Origin: Palsa-461 sp040414865
GTDB lineage: Bacteria; Actinomycetota; Acidimicrobiia; Acidimicrobiales; RAAP-2
Assembly (NCBI GenBank): GCA_040414865.1
Contig: JBEDUR010000165.1
Location: forward strand, 49,644-113,643
Reading direction: 5' to 3'
Length of the DNA stretch: 64,000 bases
The first letter of the stretch is position 1; every line of letters starts with the position of its first letter. Positions 33,346 through 41,653 of the stretch are shown here, piece after piece. The translations under genes were made by a program, and so were the position numbers. The notes under the pieces are model-generated. The model did no database searches. It was not told the origin of the DNA and worked only from the letters and a program-made list of their open reading frames with translations.

Positions 33346-34560
33346 TCAGTCGGCGAGGGCCTGGTAGACGAGTGAGCGCAACTGGGCCCGGAACGGGTAG
33401 GCGGCCGACGGCATGAGCTGGGTCATGTAGACGACCGCCAGCTCCTCCTTGGGGTCGATCCAAAAGGCGGTCGAGGCGGCGCCGCCCCAGTAGTATTCGC
33501 CGGCCGAGCCGACCATTGAGGTCGCGGCCGGACCCTTGCCCACGGCGAAGCCGAGGCCGAAGCCGACCCCGGCAAACCCCGCCTCCCCGAAGCCACCGAC
33601 GGCCAGCTGGGTCAGGTCGGCGTCGCCGGGCAGGTGGTTGACCGTCATGAGCTCCAGGGTCTTGCGCCCGAGGATCCGCTGGCCCCCCACCTCGCCGCGC
33701 CCGACCAGCATCCGGCAGAAGGCGAGGTAGTCGGCGGTTGTCGAGACGAGCCCCCCGGCCCCCGAGAGGTACGAGGGCCGGCGCCGGTAGTTGGAGGTCT
33801 CGGGGTCGTCGACCAGCCTCGGCGCTTCTCCCGGTTGGCGTGAGTAGTTGGCGCCGAAGCGACCGAGCTTGTCGTCGGGGACGAAGAAGCCCGTGTCGAC
33901 CATCCCGAGGGGCTCGAAGATCTCGTGCTCCAGGTACTCGTCGAAGGTCTGGCCCGAGAGGATCTCGACCAGCCGGCCGCAGATGTCGGTGGACAGCCCG
34001 TAGTTCCACCGGGTGCCGGGTTGGAACTTGAGTGGATGGCGAGCGAGGATTTCGCACACCGACTCGAGGGTCGCCGAGGCGCCAGCCTCCCGGCGCTCGG
34101 CCCCGAAGGCCTGGTCGATCGGATTGACTCCCATGGGGCTCGGCAGCCCGGTCATGTGCATGAGGGCGTCGCGCACCGTCATCGGCTGATCGGGCTCAAC
34201 CGTCTCAATCGACCCGCCGGCGCGCACCGTACCGACCTTGAGACCCGCCCACGCCGGGATGTAGCGGGCGACCGGATCAGTCAGGAGGAAGGCGCCTTTT
34301 TCGTAGAGCTGCATGAGGGCGACCGAGGCGATCGGCTTGGTCATCGAGTAGATCCGCCAGATCGTGTCCTCGGTGACCGGCTTGGCGCGCTCGCGGTCCA
34401 TCAACCCGAGCGAGCGATGGTAGGCGACGTGGTCACCCCGGAGCACCGTGATTTGGCAGCCGGCAATCTTGCCGGTGGAGACATAGCGACCCTCGAAGTG
34501 TTCGGTGATGCGCTCGAGGCGCCGCTCGTCGAATCCCGCTGCTTCCGCGTCGACCTTCAT
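33346..34560 (-). CDS. Serine hydrolase, beta-lactamase class C / esterase family
   Basis: 404 residues from the ATG at 34560, preceded by GGGAGG seven bases away. The catalytic Ser-Lys pair is in IYSMTKP (SxxK), the Tyr in NYGLSTD (YxS/N), and the third element in YWGGAAST, with Gly-Gly in place of the KTG of true beta-lactamases. This pattern is typical of family VIII esterases and penicillin-binding-protein-like hydrolases rather than antibiotic-resistance enzymes. No signal peptide is visible, so it should act in the cytoplasm. Confidence 0.88.
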   Translation of the reverse strand: MKVDAEAAGFDERRLERITEHFEGRYVSTGKIAGCQITVLRGDHVAYHRSLGLMDRERAKPVTEDTIWRIYSMTKPIASVALMQLYEKGAFLLTDPVARYIPAWAGLKVGTVRAGGSIETVEPDQPMTVRDALMHMTGLPSPMGVNPIDQAFGAERREAGASATLESVCEILARHPLKFQPGTRWNYGLSTDICGRLVEILSGQTFDEYLEHEIFEPLGMVDTGFFVPDDKLGRFGANYSRQPGEAPRLVDDPETSNYRRRPSYLSGAGGLVSTTADYLAFCRMLVGRGEVGGQRILGRKTLELMTVNHLPGDADLTQLAVGGFGEAGFAGVGFGLGFAVGKGPAATSMVGSAGEYYWGGAASTAFWIDPKEELAVVYMTQLMPSAAYPFRAQLRSLVYQALAD

Positions 34561-34699
34561 GAGCCTGCCTCCCATCTCCGGTCCCGTGGAAACGTGGTTG
34601 GACCGTCGGGGTCACCCTATCCCGGGGCGGACCAGGCAGTCCGGCCGTTTTACGGTAGAAGCGGTGCCGGCCCCCATCAGCGCGTAAGCGGATGACGTC

Positions 34700-34988
34700 T
34701 CAGCGGTCGCCGCGGGTCACCCTTGCGATACCGCCGGCAAGTGCTTGGAGTGGTTGGTCTCCTCCTGCAACCCGAAGCAGCTTGTTCGCTTGCAGGCAGG
34801 AGTACAGCGCCTTGGTGAGGTTGGCGGAGCGGCGGTCCTGACCCCGCTGTTCCGCCCCAACATGGATTGTTGATGTAGGCGAAGCCAGTGCTCGTGTCGC
34901 CGGGCTTCACCACTGTGCCGTCGGCCGGGCGCCCCTCGAAGTTGCCGTCGCCGGTGATGTTGATCACCTGCACGGGCCACTTCACCAT
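34700..34988 (-). pseudogene. Possible frame-disrupted secreted-protein remnant
   Basis: Read from the ATG at 34988, the frame gives WPVQVINITGDGNFEGRPAD and TGFAYINNPCWGG, which looks protein-like, and then turns into low-quality sequence. A second frame continues with NLTKALYSCLQANKLLRVAG and ends in a TGA at 34700-34702. One frame change near 34850 would join them into a protein of about 95 residues with two Cys. I do not recognise the family. It may also be the tail end of a longer degraded gene. Confidence 0.3.
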
Positions 34989-35110
34989 CGTCACCCCACC
35001 GGGCGACTGGTTGCCCCCGTCCGCGACACAGCCGGGCCGCGGTATGCGGACCCGGCTAGTGATGATCCCTCTCGGGAAGCGTGCGCCACAGCCCTGCCGC
35101 CGGAGCCTGC

Positions 35111-36241
35111 TCAGGGGGTGATGGCGATGGCGACCGGGTCCGCATGGTACGGGCCGTGGTCCACCCCGATGGGGGTGCCGGCGGCGTTGGTGGCGGTGTT
35201 GATGGGGGTGACGGTGTTCGAGCCGGTGTTGGCCACGTAGGCCGTCTTGCCGTCGGGAGTGATGACGACGGCGTTCGGCGAGGCTCCCAGCCCGAGGGCG
35301 ATCGGGGTGCCGGCGGTGTTGGTGGCGGTGTTGATGGGGGTGACGGTGCCCGGGACGTCGCCGTGCTGGCCCTCGGCGCCGTAGTTGGCGACGTAGGCCG
35401 TCTTGCCGTCGGGGGTGATGGCGATGCCGACCGGCCCCCCCAGCACGGCCGGGTTCCTGGGCAGCCTGATGGGGGTGCCGGCGGTGTTGGTGGCGGTGTT
35501 GATGGGGGTGACGGTGTTCGAGCGGAAGTCGCTCACGTAGGCCGTCTTGCCGTTGGGGGTGATGGCGATGCCCTGCGGTCCGGTGCCCACCCGTATGGGG
35601 GTGCCGGCGGTGTTGGTGGCGGTGTTGATCGGGGTGACGGTGTTCCCATCTGCTTGTGGTGAGCCGAAGTTGGTCACGTAGGCGGTCTTGCCGTCGGGGG
35701 TGATGGCGATGCCCCGTGGGCCGTCGCCCACCCGGATGGGGCTGCCGGCGGTGGCGGTGGCGGTGTTGATCGGGATGACGTTGCCGGCGTCGTCGTTGGT
35801 CACGTAGGCCGTCTTGGCGTCGGGGGTGATGGCGATGTCCCACGCGTCGAAGCCGTTGCCCTGTCCGATGACGATGGGGGTGCCGACGGTGTTGGTGGCC
35901 GTGTTTATGGGGACGACCTCGCACGGATACTTTGTGAGAGTGCCGGCGCTGGTCACGTAGGCCGTCTTGCCGTCGGGGGTGATGGCGATGTCCCGCGGCT
36001 CGGCGAAGGGGGCCCCCGGCCCCCCAATGGGGGTGCCGGCGGTGTTGGTGGCGGTATTAATGGGGGTGACGTCGTCCGAACCGGTGTTGACCACGTAGAC
36101 CGTCGAAGCCGGTGGCGGGGCCACATTGGTGGCCGCCTTCGGCTTGCGACTGGTACCGGTGCTGGAGCCGCCGCCCCAGGCCGCAGCCACCAGGACGACG
36201 CCGAAGAGACCGACCGTCACCCGCCACTTCAGAGGGTTCAT
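35111..36241 (-). CDS. Secreted YVTN-type seven-repeat beta-propeller protein
   Basis: 376 residues from the ATG at 36241, with GGGGGGAGGG just upstream. The signal segment VGLFGVVLVAAAWGGGSS looks like a lipoprotein signal, but the lipobox Cys is Trp (TGG), so lipidation should fail. The rest is seven blades of about 42-52 residues sharing GIAITPDGKTAYV and TVTPINTATNTAGTPI. The last blade stops at IAITP and the first begins STVYVVN, so the N-terminal strand can complete the last blade (velcro closure). Such propellers serve as binding scaffolds; the partner is unknown. Confidence 0.82.
   Translation of the reverse strand: MNPLKWRVTVGLFGVVLVAAAWGGGSSTGTSRKPKAATNVAPPPASTVYVVNTGSDDVTPINTATNTAGTPIGGPGAPFAEPRDIAITPDGKTAYVTSAGTLTKYPCEVVPINTATNTVGTPIVIGQGNGFDAWDIAITPDAKTAYVTNDDAGNVIPINTATATAGSPIRVGDGPRGIAITPDGKTAYVTNFGSPQADGNTVTPINTATNTAGTPIRVGTGPQGIAITPNGKTAYVSDFRSNTVTPINTATNTAGTPIRLPRNPAVLGGPVGIAITPDGKTAYVANYGAEGQHGDVPGTVTPINTATNTAGTPIALGLGASPNAVVITPDGKTAYVANTGSNTVTPINTATNAAGTPIGVDHGPYHADPVAIAITP
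35150..36110 (-). repeat. Tandem DNA repeats encoding the propeller blades
   Basis: Seven units of roughly 125-155 bp, each with a near-identical core (reading plus strand, GGTGTTGATGGGGGTGACG and CCGTCGGGGGTGATGGCGAT). The cores are conserved at DNA level far beyond what the protein requires, pointing to recent duplication or gene conversion. Copy number may vary between strains, and short-read assemblies may collapse it. Confidence 0.8.
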
Positions 36242-36952
36242 TTGCCCTCCCCCCGGTTCGCCACCCCGCGTACGAAGGCGATGGTACGCCCGCCGTTGAG
36301 GAAAGTCATCGGACACAAATTGATGCATTGCAGACACCGAGGCCGAGTCGCCGGCCGACTTGCTGGGCGACAACCGGGCTGCCCCGCCGGGTGGCTCTCG
36401 ATGGGGTTAAGGGTGCACGGCGGCGATCCGATGCTCCCTTAGCATACCTGGGTTTCGTCGCCAATGTCCGTTGACGAAAGCGAGCCGGCGGAATGCACCG
36501 CTTTGCAGGCGGTGACATTTCTCAACGGCTCACGTACGATGACCAGAGGTGGACTGGCATAGGGGGAAATGCCATCTCTACGTCCAGCGGAGTCTGATAT
36601 AGGCTCGCCGGCTGCCTTGGTGCAGCAGCGCAGGAGGTCACGCAACGACGGCGCTGACGGCGCTGATCCGTTCCTTGCGGTGCATAGCTCACGTCGCGGA
36701 CAACTCTGGTCACAGCTTGACGGGAGGAGAATCCCCCTCGGAGAGTGACACAGCAGCGCTTCCTCTGCATCCACGAACGTGCCGCCGCCATCGCCGAATG
36801 ATCCCCAGCAGCCCAACCGGAGGATCTCAGCCAAGGACGGCGGCGTGCAGCCGCGCTGGTCCACCCATGCCGGCCCGGACGGTCCACGTTCATCGCACGA
36901 CCATCGGCTGGCCACCGCGTCGCCGAGGGGCCTGGCCTGTCCGGGTGGTGGC
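36242..36952. other. Intergenic stretch between propeller gene and cobalamin operon
   Basis: 711 bases, the longest gap in the window. Open frames on the minus strand are Ser/Arg-rich and lack domains or ribosome binding sites. It should hold the promoter of the propeller gene on the left and the 3' end of the cobalamin transcript on the right. I found no riboswitch, tRNA or clear terminator in it. Confidence 0.45.
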
Positions 36953-38479
36953 TCAGCCGGGACCCGTGCCGACCCGGTGCTCGTAGCCCGGCAGCGGCGT
37001 CCGGTATAGGCAGCCGTCGCAGTTCATGGTGACCGTGGCCCCGAGCGCCTCGTCGTAACGGGACCAGACCAGCTCGACCAGGCGTTGGTCGATCCCCATG
37101 TGCGGGCCGATCGCGACCTCCGTGTCCGGGTGATCGGCGGCCCACGCCTTGGCCTGCTGGCCAATCCGTTCGACGAGCAGCCCCGTGCACAAGAAGTAGG
37201 GCACCACGCCGATCCGGCGGGCCCCGAGCGTCCGGCAGCGATCCAGAGCGTCGTTCACGGCCGGGCGAGCCAAGGAGACGAAGGCAGCCTCGACGAACCC
37301 GAGCGCTGGAGTCGGGCCCGCCGGTCCTCCTGTGGCGCCCGTGGCGGCCAGGCGCCGGCCGTCGGCCAGCAGGCGGGCCGCCTTCACCAGGTCGGCGTTG
37401 GCATCAGGATCGGTAGAGCCCCTCCCCACCACAACGACGGCGTCACCCGGTGCCTCGGGCCAGGACGGACCAGGACTGTCGAAGGAGATTGAGCGGATCC
37501 GGTCCTCCACGACGGCCAGCACGTTGGGGTGGAGACCGAGGTCGCGCCCGTAGGTGAACGCCACGTTCGGGTGTCGGAGCCGGGCCCGCGCCAGCGCCAC
37601 CGGGCCATCGTCCTTCAGGTGTCCGGCCCCGAGGAGAAGCAGGGGCACCGCCACCACCCGTGATGTGCCCGAGCCGACCAGCCGGTCAATCGCCTCGTCG
37701 AGTGAGGGCTCGACGAACTCGATAAACCCGGCGGCCACCTCGACCTCGGTTCGTCGATCGCCGAGGGCGAGGGCGAAGCCGCGCAACTCGTCGGTGCCGC
37801 TGGCCGAACGCGTGCCGTGACCGATCAAGAGGAGGGAGGGCGGACTGGGTGCCATCGATGAGGTCTTGGCCATTCGGGAAACGGCGTTCAGCATCGCCGC
37901 GCCCACGGCCGCGCCCCCGCGCTCGCCCCGCAGGGCCATGGCCGGGACGCCGCAGCGTTCGGCCACCTCAAGGAGGGCCTCCTTAGCCTCGCTGGCGCCG
38001 ACGTAGCCGACCGGCGTGCCGACGACCAGGGCCGGCCGAAGCAGCCCGGCATCGATCAGCCCGACCAGCTCGGCGAGCGCGGTCGGGGCGCAGCCGACGA
38101 CGAACACCGCCCCTTCGGGATGGGCCGCGGCCGCCCTTGCCATCGCCGCCGCCGATCGGCTGGGGTAGGGGCCGGCTTCGGCCGTCTCCCCGAGCGTGCA
38201 AAACGCGTCGACGCCGGCGAGGGCCGCCCGCACCATCTCGACGTCGCAAACGACCCGGGCCCCGGCGCGCAGTGCCGCCACACCAGCCTCGACGGCGGCC
38301 GGCGGAACGCTCAGGTGGCCGAGGAGCGCCGGGTCGGCCGTCGCGTGCACGACCCGGGCGGCCACCGCTCGTGGCCCCTCAGGCCAGCTCGACAGGTCGA
38401 CCCGTTGCTCGAGAAGCCGGTAGCTCTCCTCTTCAATCGGGTGCACGGCGTCTTCAATTGGGTGCGCGGCGTCGCTCAT
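36953..38479 (-). CDS. Precorrin-8X methylmutase fused to CbiX-type cobalt chelatase
   Basis: 508 residues. Residues 1-205 are CobH/CbiC, which moves a methyl group from C11 to C12 to make hydrogenobyrinate (or cobyrinate); the catalytic His lies in RVVHATADP. Residues 215-508 are a CbiX-type sirohydrochlorin cobaltochelatase with two ferredoxin-chelatase-like halves (LLLIGHGTRSASG and VVVVGRGSTDPDAN). The C-terminus has MNCDGC, the MxCxxC motif that carries an iron-sulfur centre in long CbiX proteins. The start codon overlaps the ferredoxin stop (ATGA). The N-terminus contains a short duplication (HPIEDAVHPIEEE). Last gene of the minus-strand corrin operon. Confidence 0.92.
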   Translation of the reverse strand: MSDAAHPIEDAVHPIEEESYRLLEQRVDLSSWPEGPRAVAARVVHATADPALLGHLSVPPAAVEAGVAALRAGARVVCDVEMVRAALAGVDAFCTLGETAEAGPYPSRSAAAMARAAAAHPEGAVFVVGCAPTALAELVGLIDAGLLRPALVVGTPVGYVGASEAKEALLEVAERCGVPAMALRGERGGAAVGAAMLNAVSRMAKTSSMAPSPPSLLLIGHGTRSASGTDELRGFALALGDRRTEVEVAAGFIEFVEPSLDEAIDRLVGSGTSRVVAVPLLLLGAGHLKDDGPVALARARLRHPNVAFTYGRDLGLHPNVLAVVEDRIRSISFDSPGPSWPEAPGDAVVVVGRGSTDPDANADLVKAARLLADGRRLAATGATGGPAGPTPALGFVEAAFVSLARPAVNDALDRCRTLGARRIGVVPYFLCTGLLVERIGQQAKAWAADHPDTEVAIGPHMGIDQRLVELVWSRYDEALGATVTMNCDGCLYRTPLPGYEHRVGTGPG

Positions 38480-38667
38480 CGGGCCCGCTCGGTGATGGCA
38501 TCTCGGGGACAGATCTCAAGACATTCGAGGCACCCGGTGCAGCGCACCGGGTCGAGGGCTGGCCGGCCCGGGGCAGGCAGAAGCGCCCGTGTGGGACATG
38601 TGGAGAGACACAGCCCGCAGGCCGTACAGGCCCGAGAGATCTCGATCGGAACCACGACGGCGTTCAC
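38476..38667 (-). CDS. Two-cluster 4Fe-4S ferredoxin
   Basis: 63 residues from a GTG at 38667 that overlaps the preceding stop (GTGA). Two 4Fe-4S motifs: CTACGLCLSTCP and CTGCLECLEICP. It is a bacterial-type ferredoxin placed between cbiG-cobJ and cobH-cbiX, overlapping both. It probably passes electrons to a step of corrin synthesis: the CbiX iron-sulfur centre, the reduction of a precorrin or cobalt reduction before adenosylation. Which of these it serves is unknown. Confidence 0.88.
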   Translation of the reverse strand: MNAVVVPIEISRACTACGLCLSTCPTRALLPAPGRPALDPVRCTGCLECLEICPRDAITERAR

Positions 38668-40370
38668 GTGGCGTACCCCCGCGGTGTGACCATCCGTCCG
38701 GCGTGGACGCGGGTCGTGCTGGAGCCGATCACCACGCATGTCGTCATGTTGACCGCTGCGCAGTCCAGCCCGCCAAGCGTGGTCACGAGCACCCGCTGGC
38801 CGTCTCGGGCGGCGTCGGCGACGACCCCGACCGGCGTATCGGCATCCCGGTGCTCGAGCAGGAGGGCCCGGGCCTTCTCGAGCTGCCAGGTTCTTCCCCG
38901 CGACCGGGGGTTGTAGATCACCACGACGAGGTCGGTCTCCGCCGCGGCTCGCAGCCGGGCCTCGATGAGGTCCCAGGAAGTGAGAAGGTCCGAGAGGCTG
39001 ACGGTGAGGAAGTCGTGCCCCAGGGGGGCACCGAGCAGGCCGGCCGCGGCCAGCGACGCGGTCACTCCAGGAACCACGCTCACCTCGACGTCGCGGTAGC
39101 GGCGTCCCCCGTCATCATGGAGGAGCTCGAAGGTGGGCGAGGCCATGGCGTAGACCCCGGCGTCGCCCGAACAGACCAGCGCGACCCGGCGGCCCGCGGC
39201 CGCCAGGTCCAGCGCGACGCGGACGCGCTCCACCTCGGCGCCGATCGCGAACCGGCGTACCTCCTGGGACGGGCCAAGAAGGTCCGAGCACTGCTCGACG
39301 TAGGCGTCGAGCCCGACGACGACCTCGGCGTGCCGGACCGCCGTGGCGGCCTCCGGTGTCCGCTGGGCGCTCGCTCCCGGGCCCAACCCAACGATGTGAA
39401 GCGATCCTGTCGGGGCGGCTCGCCGAGCGAGGGCCACAGTCGTCGTCGCAGTGGTCGTCTTGGCCACGACGAGCTCGGCGCCGGGGCCGGCCGCGGCCAA
39501 CGCGGCTGCCTCGGCCACCGATCTGGTGCCGACCGCCTGAGTGACCACATCGCTCGGGTTGGGCACGACGACGGTGTCGAGTTCGGCGGCGGCAAAGGTG
39601 CGGACCGGCAACGCCCATGCGGCCGCCACGGCGGTGACCGCGGGGTGATCGCGGCGGCGATCGATGGTGGCCAGCGTCCCCAGCGAGCGCTCGGAGAGCC
39701 CGGCCGAAGCGAGGGCCGTGCCGACCGCCGCAAGAGCGTCTTGCGGAGCGGCTTCCGAGGTGGTGCCGATCCCCACCACGAGTGACGGTGGGTGCAGGGC
39801 GACCGTCCTGCTATTCGGGCCGAGGTCGTCACGGCTGCGGTCGGTCACCACCACCTTCGGCACGGTGCCGTCGGTCCGGTGGGCCAGGAGCTGCGCCAGC
39901 GACCGGGGAAGAGGCCAGGCAAGGGCGTTGTCGAGTCCGACCGGGTGGCCCGCGAGCAGCTGCGCGGTGACCCCGGCCACATCCCCCTCGGCCACCAACC
40001 CCGGGAGCTGGTCGAGGGCGGTCACCGCCAGTCGGTCAGTGGCCGTGGTCACCACCGGCGTCGCCCCGAGCAGCCCGGCCACCTCGACCGCGAGCGCGTT
40101 CGCGCCCGCCGCGTGCCCGCCGAGGAGCGCGACAGCGAAGGTCCCGCTGTCATCCACGCACACGACGGCTGGATCGGACTGCTTGTCCGCGAGCAAAGGA
40201 GCGACGAGACGCACGGTCGCCCCGAGGGCCAGCACCACGACGAACGCATCCACTGTCTGCCATCGGGAGGTAAGGACTGCGGCGGGATCTCCGTGCACGT
40301 GCTCGTAGGGCAACCGGTCGGCCACGGCGCGACCAGTCTCGGTCACTGAGATAGTCAGGACCTCGGTCAC
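38664..40370 (-). CDS. CbiG (cobalt-precorrin-5A hydrolase) fused to CobJ/CbiH (precorrin-3B C17-methyltransferase)
   Basis: 568 residues. Residues 1-315 are CbiG, which opens the delta-lactone and releases acetaldehyde in the anaerobic route (ALGATVRLVAPLLADKQSDP, ALLGGHAAGANALA, VVGIGTTSEAAPQDALAAV). Residues 325-568 are a SAM-dependent tetrapyrrole methyltransferase of the CobJ type (HIVGLGPGASAQRTPEA, ALVCSGDAGVYAMA, VVPGVTASLAAAGLLGAPLG, GDAA-like VVADAARDGQRV). The order is a ring contraction pair in one chain. It overlaps cobL upstream (ATGA region) and the ferredoxin downstream. Confidence 0.92.
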   Translation of the reverse strand: MTEVLTISVTETGRAVADRLPYEHVHGDPAAVLTSRWQTVDAFVVVLALGATVRLVAPLLADKQSDPAVVCVDDSGTFAVALLGGHAAGANALAVEVAGLLGATPVVTTATDRLAVTALDQLPGLVAEGDVAGVTAQLLAGHPVGLDNALAWPLPRSLAQLLAHRTDGTVPKVVVTDRSRDDLGPNSRTVALHPPSLVVGIGTTSEAAPQDALAAVGTALASAGLSERSLGTLATIDRRRDHPAVTAVAAAWALPVRTFAAAELDTVVVPNPSDVVTQAVGTRSVAEAAALAAAGPGAELVVAKTTTATTTVALARRAAPTGSLHIVGLGPGASAQRTPEAATAVRHAEVVVGLDAYVEQCSDLLGPSQEVRRFAIGAEVERVRVALDLAAAGRRVALVCSGDAGVYAMASPTFELLHDDGGRRYRDVEVSVVPGVTASLAAAGLLGAPLGHDFLTVSLSDLLTSWDLIEARLRAAAETDLVVVIYNPRSRGRTWQLEKARALLLEHRDADTPVGVVADAARDGQRVLVTTLGGLDCAAVNMTTCVVIGSSTTRVHAGRMVTPRGYAT

Positions 40371-41653
40371 GCCTCACTCTCCTCCCCAGGCCCCCAGGTC
40401 ACGAACACCGGGTTGTTCGAAACGAGGCGCCAGGTCCGGTCGGGAAGGCGCTCGCCCCGGTCGGCGTGGATCTGGAGCAGGTGGCCCAAGAGCGAGGCAC
40501 CCTCGGTGGCGCGCTCCATCGAGGCGAAGGCGGCCACGACCCGGCCACCCGGGGCAAGCCGCCCGAGAACGGCCCGAAGCACCCCGATGCCCCCGCCGCC
40601 CACGAAAGCGCGGTCGGGGGCCGGCAGCTGGGCCAGCGTGTCGGGCGCCGTCCCGGTGATCACGTGGACCCCCGCGCCGGCGGCCGTGGCATTGGTGCGG
40701 ATCCGCTCGGCCGCTTCGGGGTCCGACTCGACCGCGAAGACCGTGAGGCCCGGGGCGACCAGCGCGCACTCGATGGCGACGCTGCCGCTTCCGGCACCGA
40801 CGTCCCACAGGACCCCCCTCGTAGGCAGCCACAGCTTCCCGAGGATCACCGACCGGGTCTCGGCTTTCGTGATCATCCCGTCGCGGTGCAGGTAGGTCGA
40901 GTCATCCCGCCCCCAGGCGAGCACCCGGTCGCTCTGTTCCATTGGGGTTCGACCGGCCTCGGGCCATCCGGTAAGTGGGAGGCCGCCCGGCCCCACAAAG
41001 ATCACCACCGACAGCGGGTCGAACCGCCCCTTGGCCAGCTCGGCCAGGGACAGTTCCCGCACCTGTTCCTTGGTCGACCCGAGTCGGCTGCACACCGCCG
41101 CCAGGTCCACGGTGCAACCGGCGTCGAGCAGCGCCTGGCCGACGAGCTCAGGCGGGGCGCCGGGCGCGGTCAGCACAGCGACCTTCGGGGAACTACGGGC
41201 GGCGCGCACGGCCTCGGCGAACGGGCGACCATGGGCGGAGACCACGGTCGCGTCGTCCCACGGAAGCCCGAGCCGGGCGAAGGCCATCGCCACTGAGGAG
41301 GGCGCGGGGAGCACGCGCAGCTGGTGGCGGTCGAGGGTCCGGAGCAAAGCGCGCAGAATGCCGAAGAAGCCCGGATCGCCCGACGCGAGCACGCAGACCG
41401 GGCCGCTCCGGTCCGAGAGCCGGTTTCGGATTTTGTCGATGACCTCGACCACATCCCCGGTGATCTCCACGGTCTCGGGGGTCGTTGAACCGGGACGGTT
41501 CCACGAGGAGAAGAGGGCGAGGTGACGCCGGCCCCCGGCCACGACCTGGGCCCCGGCCAACGCCTTCTTTGCCTCCGACCCGAGCAGCTCGAACCGGTCG
41601 TCGGCGATCCCGATCACGGTGACGTCGGGGTCCGAGGCTCCTGGCTCAGGCAC
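40367..41653 (-). CDS. cobL: CobL / CbiET precorrin-6Y C5,15-methyltransferase (decarboxylating)
   Basis: About 428 residues from the GTG at 41653, which overlaps the cbiD stop; a TTG at 41677 is an alternative. The first part (to about 200) is the CbiE methyltransferase (VTVIGIADDRFELLG, VCVLASGDPGFFGILRAL, PAPSSVAMAFARLGLPW). The second (about 230-428) is the CbiT methyltransferase/decarboxylase (LPTRGVLWDVGAGSGSVAIE, AVESDPEAAERI). It methylates C5 and C15 and removes the C12 acetate carboxyl. The stop overlaps the next gene. Confidence 0.93.
   Translation of the reverse strand: MPEPGASDPDVTVIGIADDRFELLGSEAKKALAGAQVVAGGRRHLALFSSWNRPGSTTPETVEITGDVVEVIDKIRNRLSDRSGPVCVLASGDPGFFGILRALLRTLDRHQLRVLPAPSSVAMAFARLGLPWDDATVVSAHGRPFAEAVRAARSSPKVAVLTAPGAPPELVGQALLDAGCTVDLAAVCSRLGSTKEQVRELSLAELAKGRFDPLSVVIFVGPGGLPLTGWPEAGRTPMEQSDRVLAWGRDDSTYLHRDGMITKAETRSVILGKLWLPTRGVLWDVGAGSGSVAIECALVAPGLTVFAVESDPEAAERIRTNATAAGAGVHVITGTAPDTLAQLPAPDRAFVGGGGIGVLRAVLGRLAPGGRVVAAFASMERATEGASLLGHLLQIHADRGERLPDRTWRLVSNNPVFVTWGPGEESEA

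Noticed and set aside
35111..36241. CRISPR array or truncated propeller
   Set aside because: The repeats are coding, 125-155 bp and not spaced by unique spacers; the final stop is consistent with velcro closure of seven blades.
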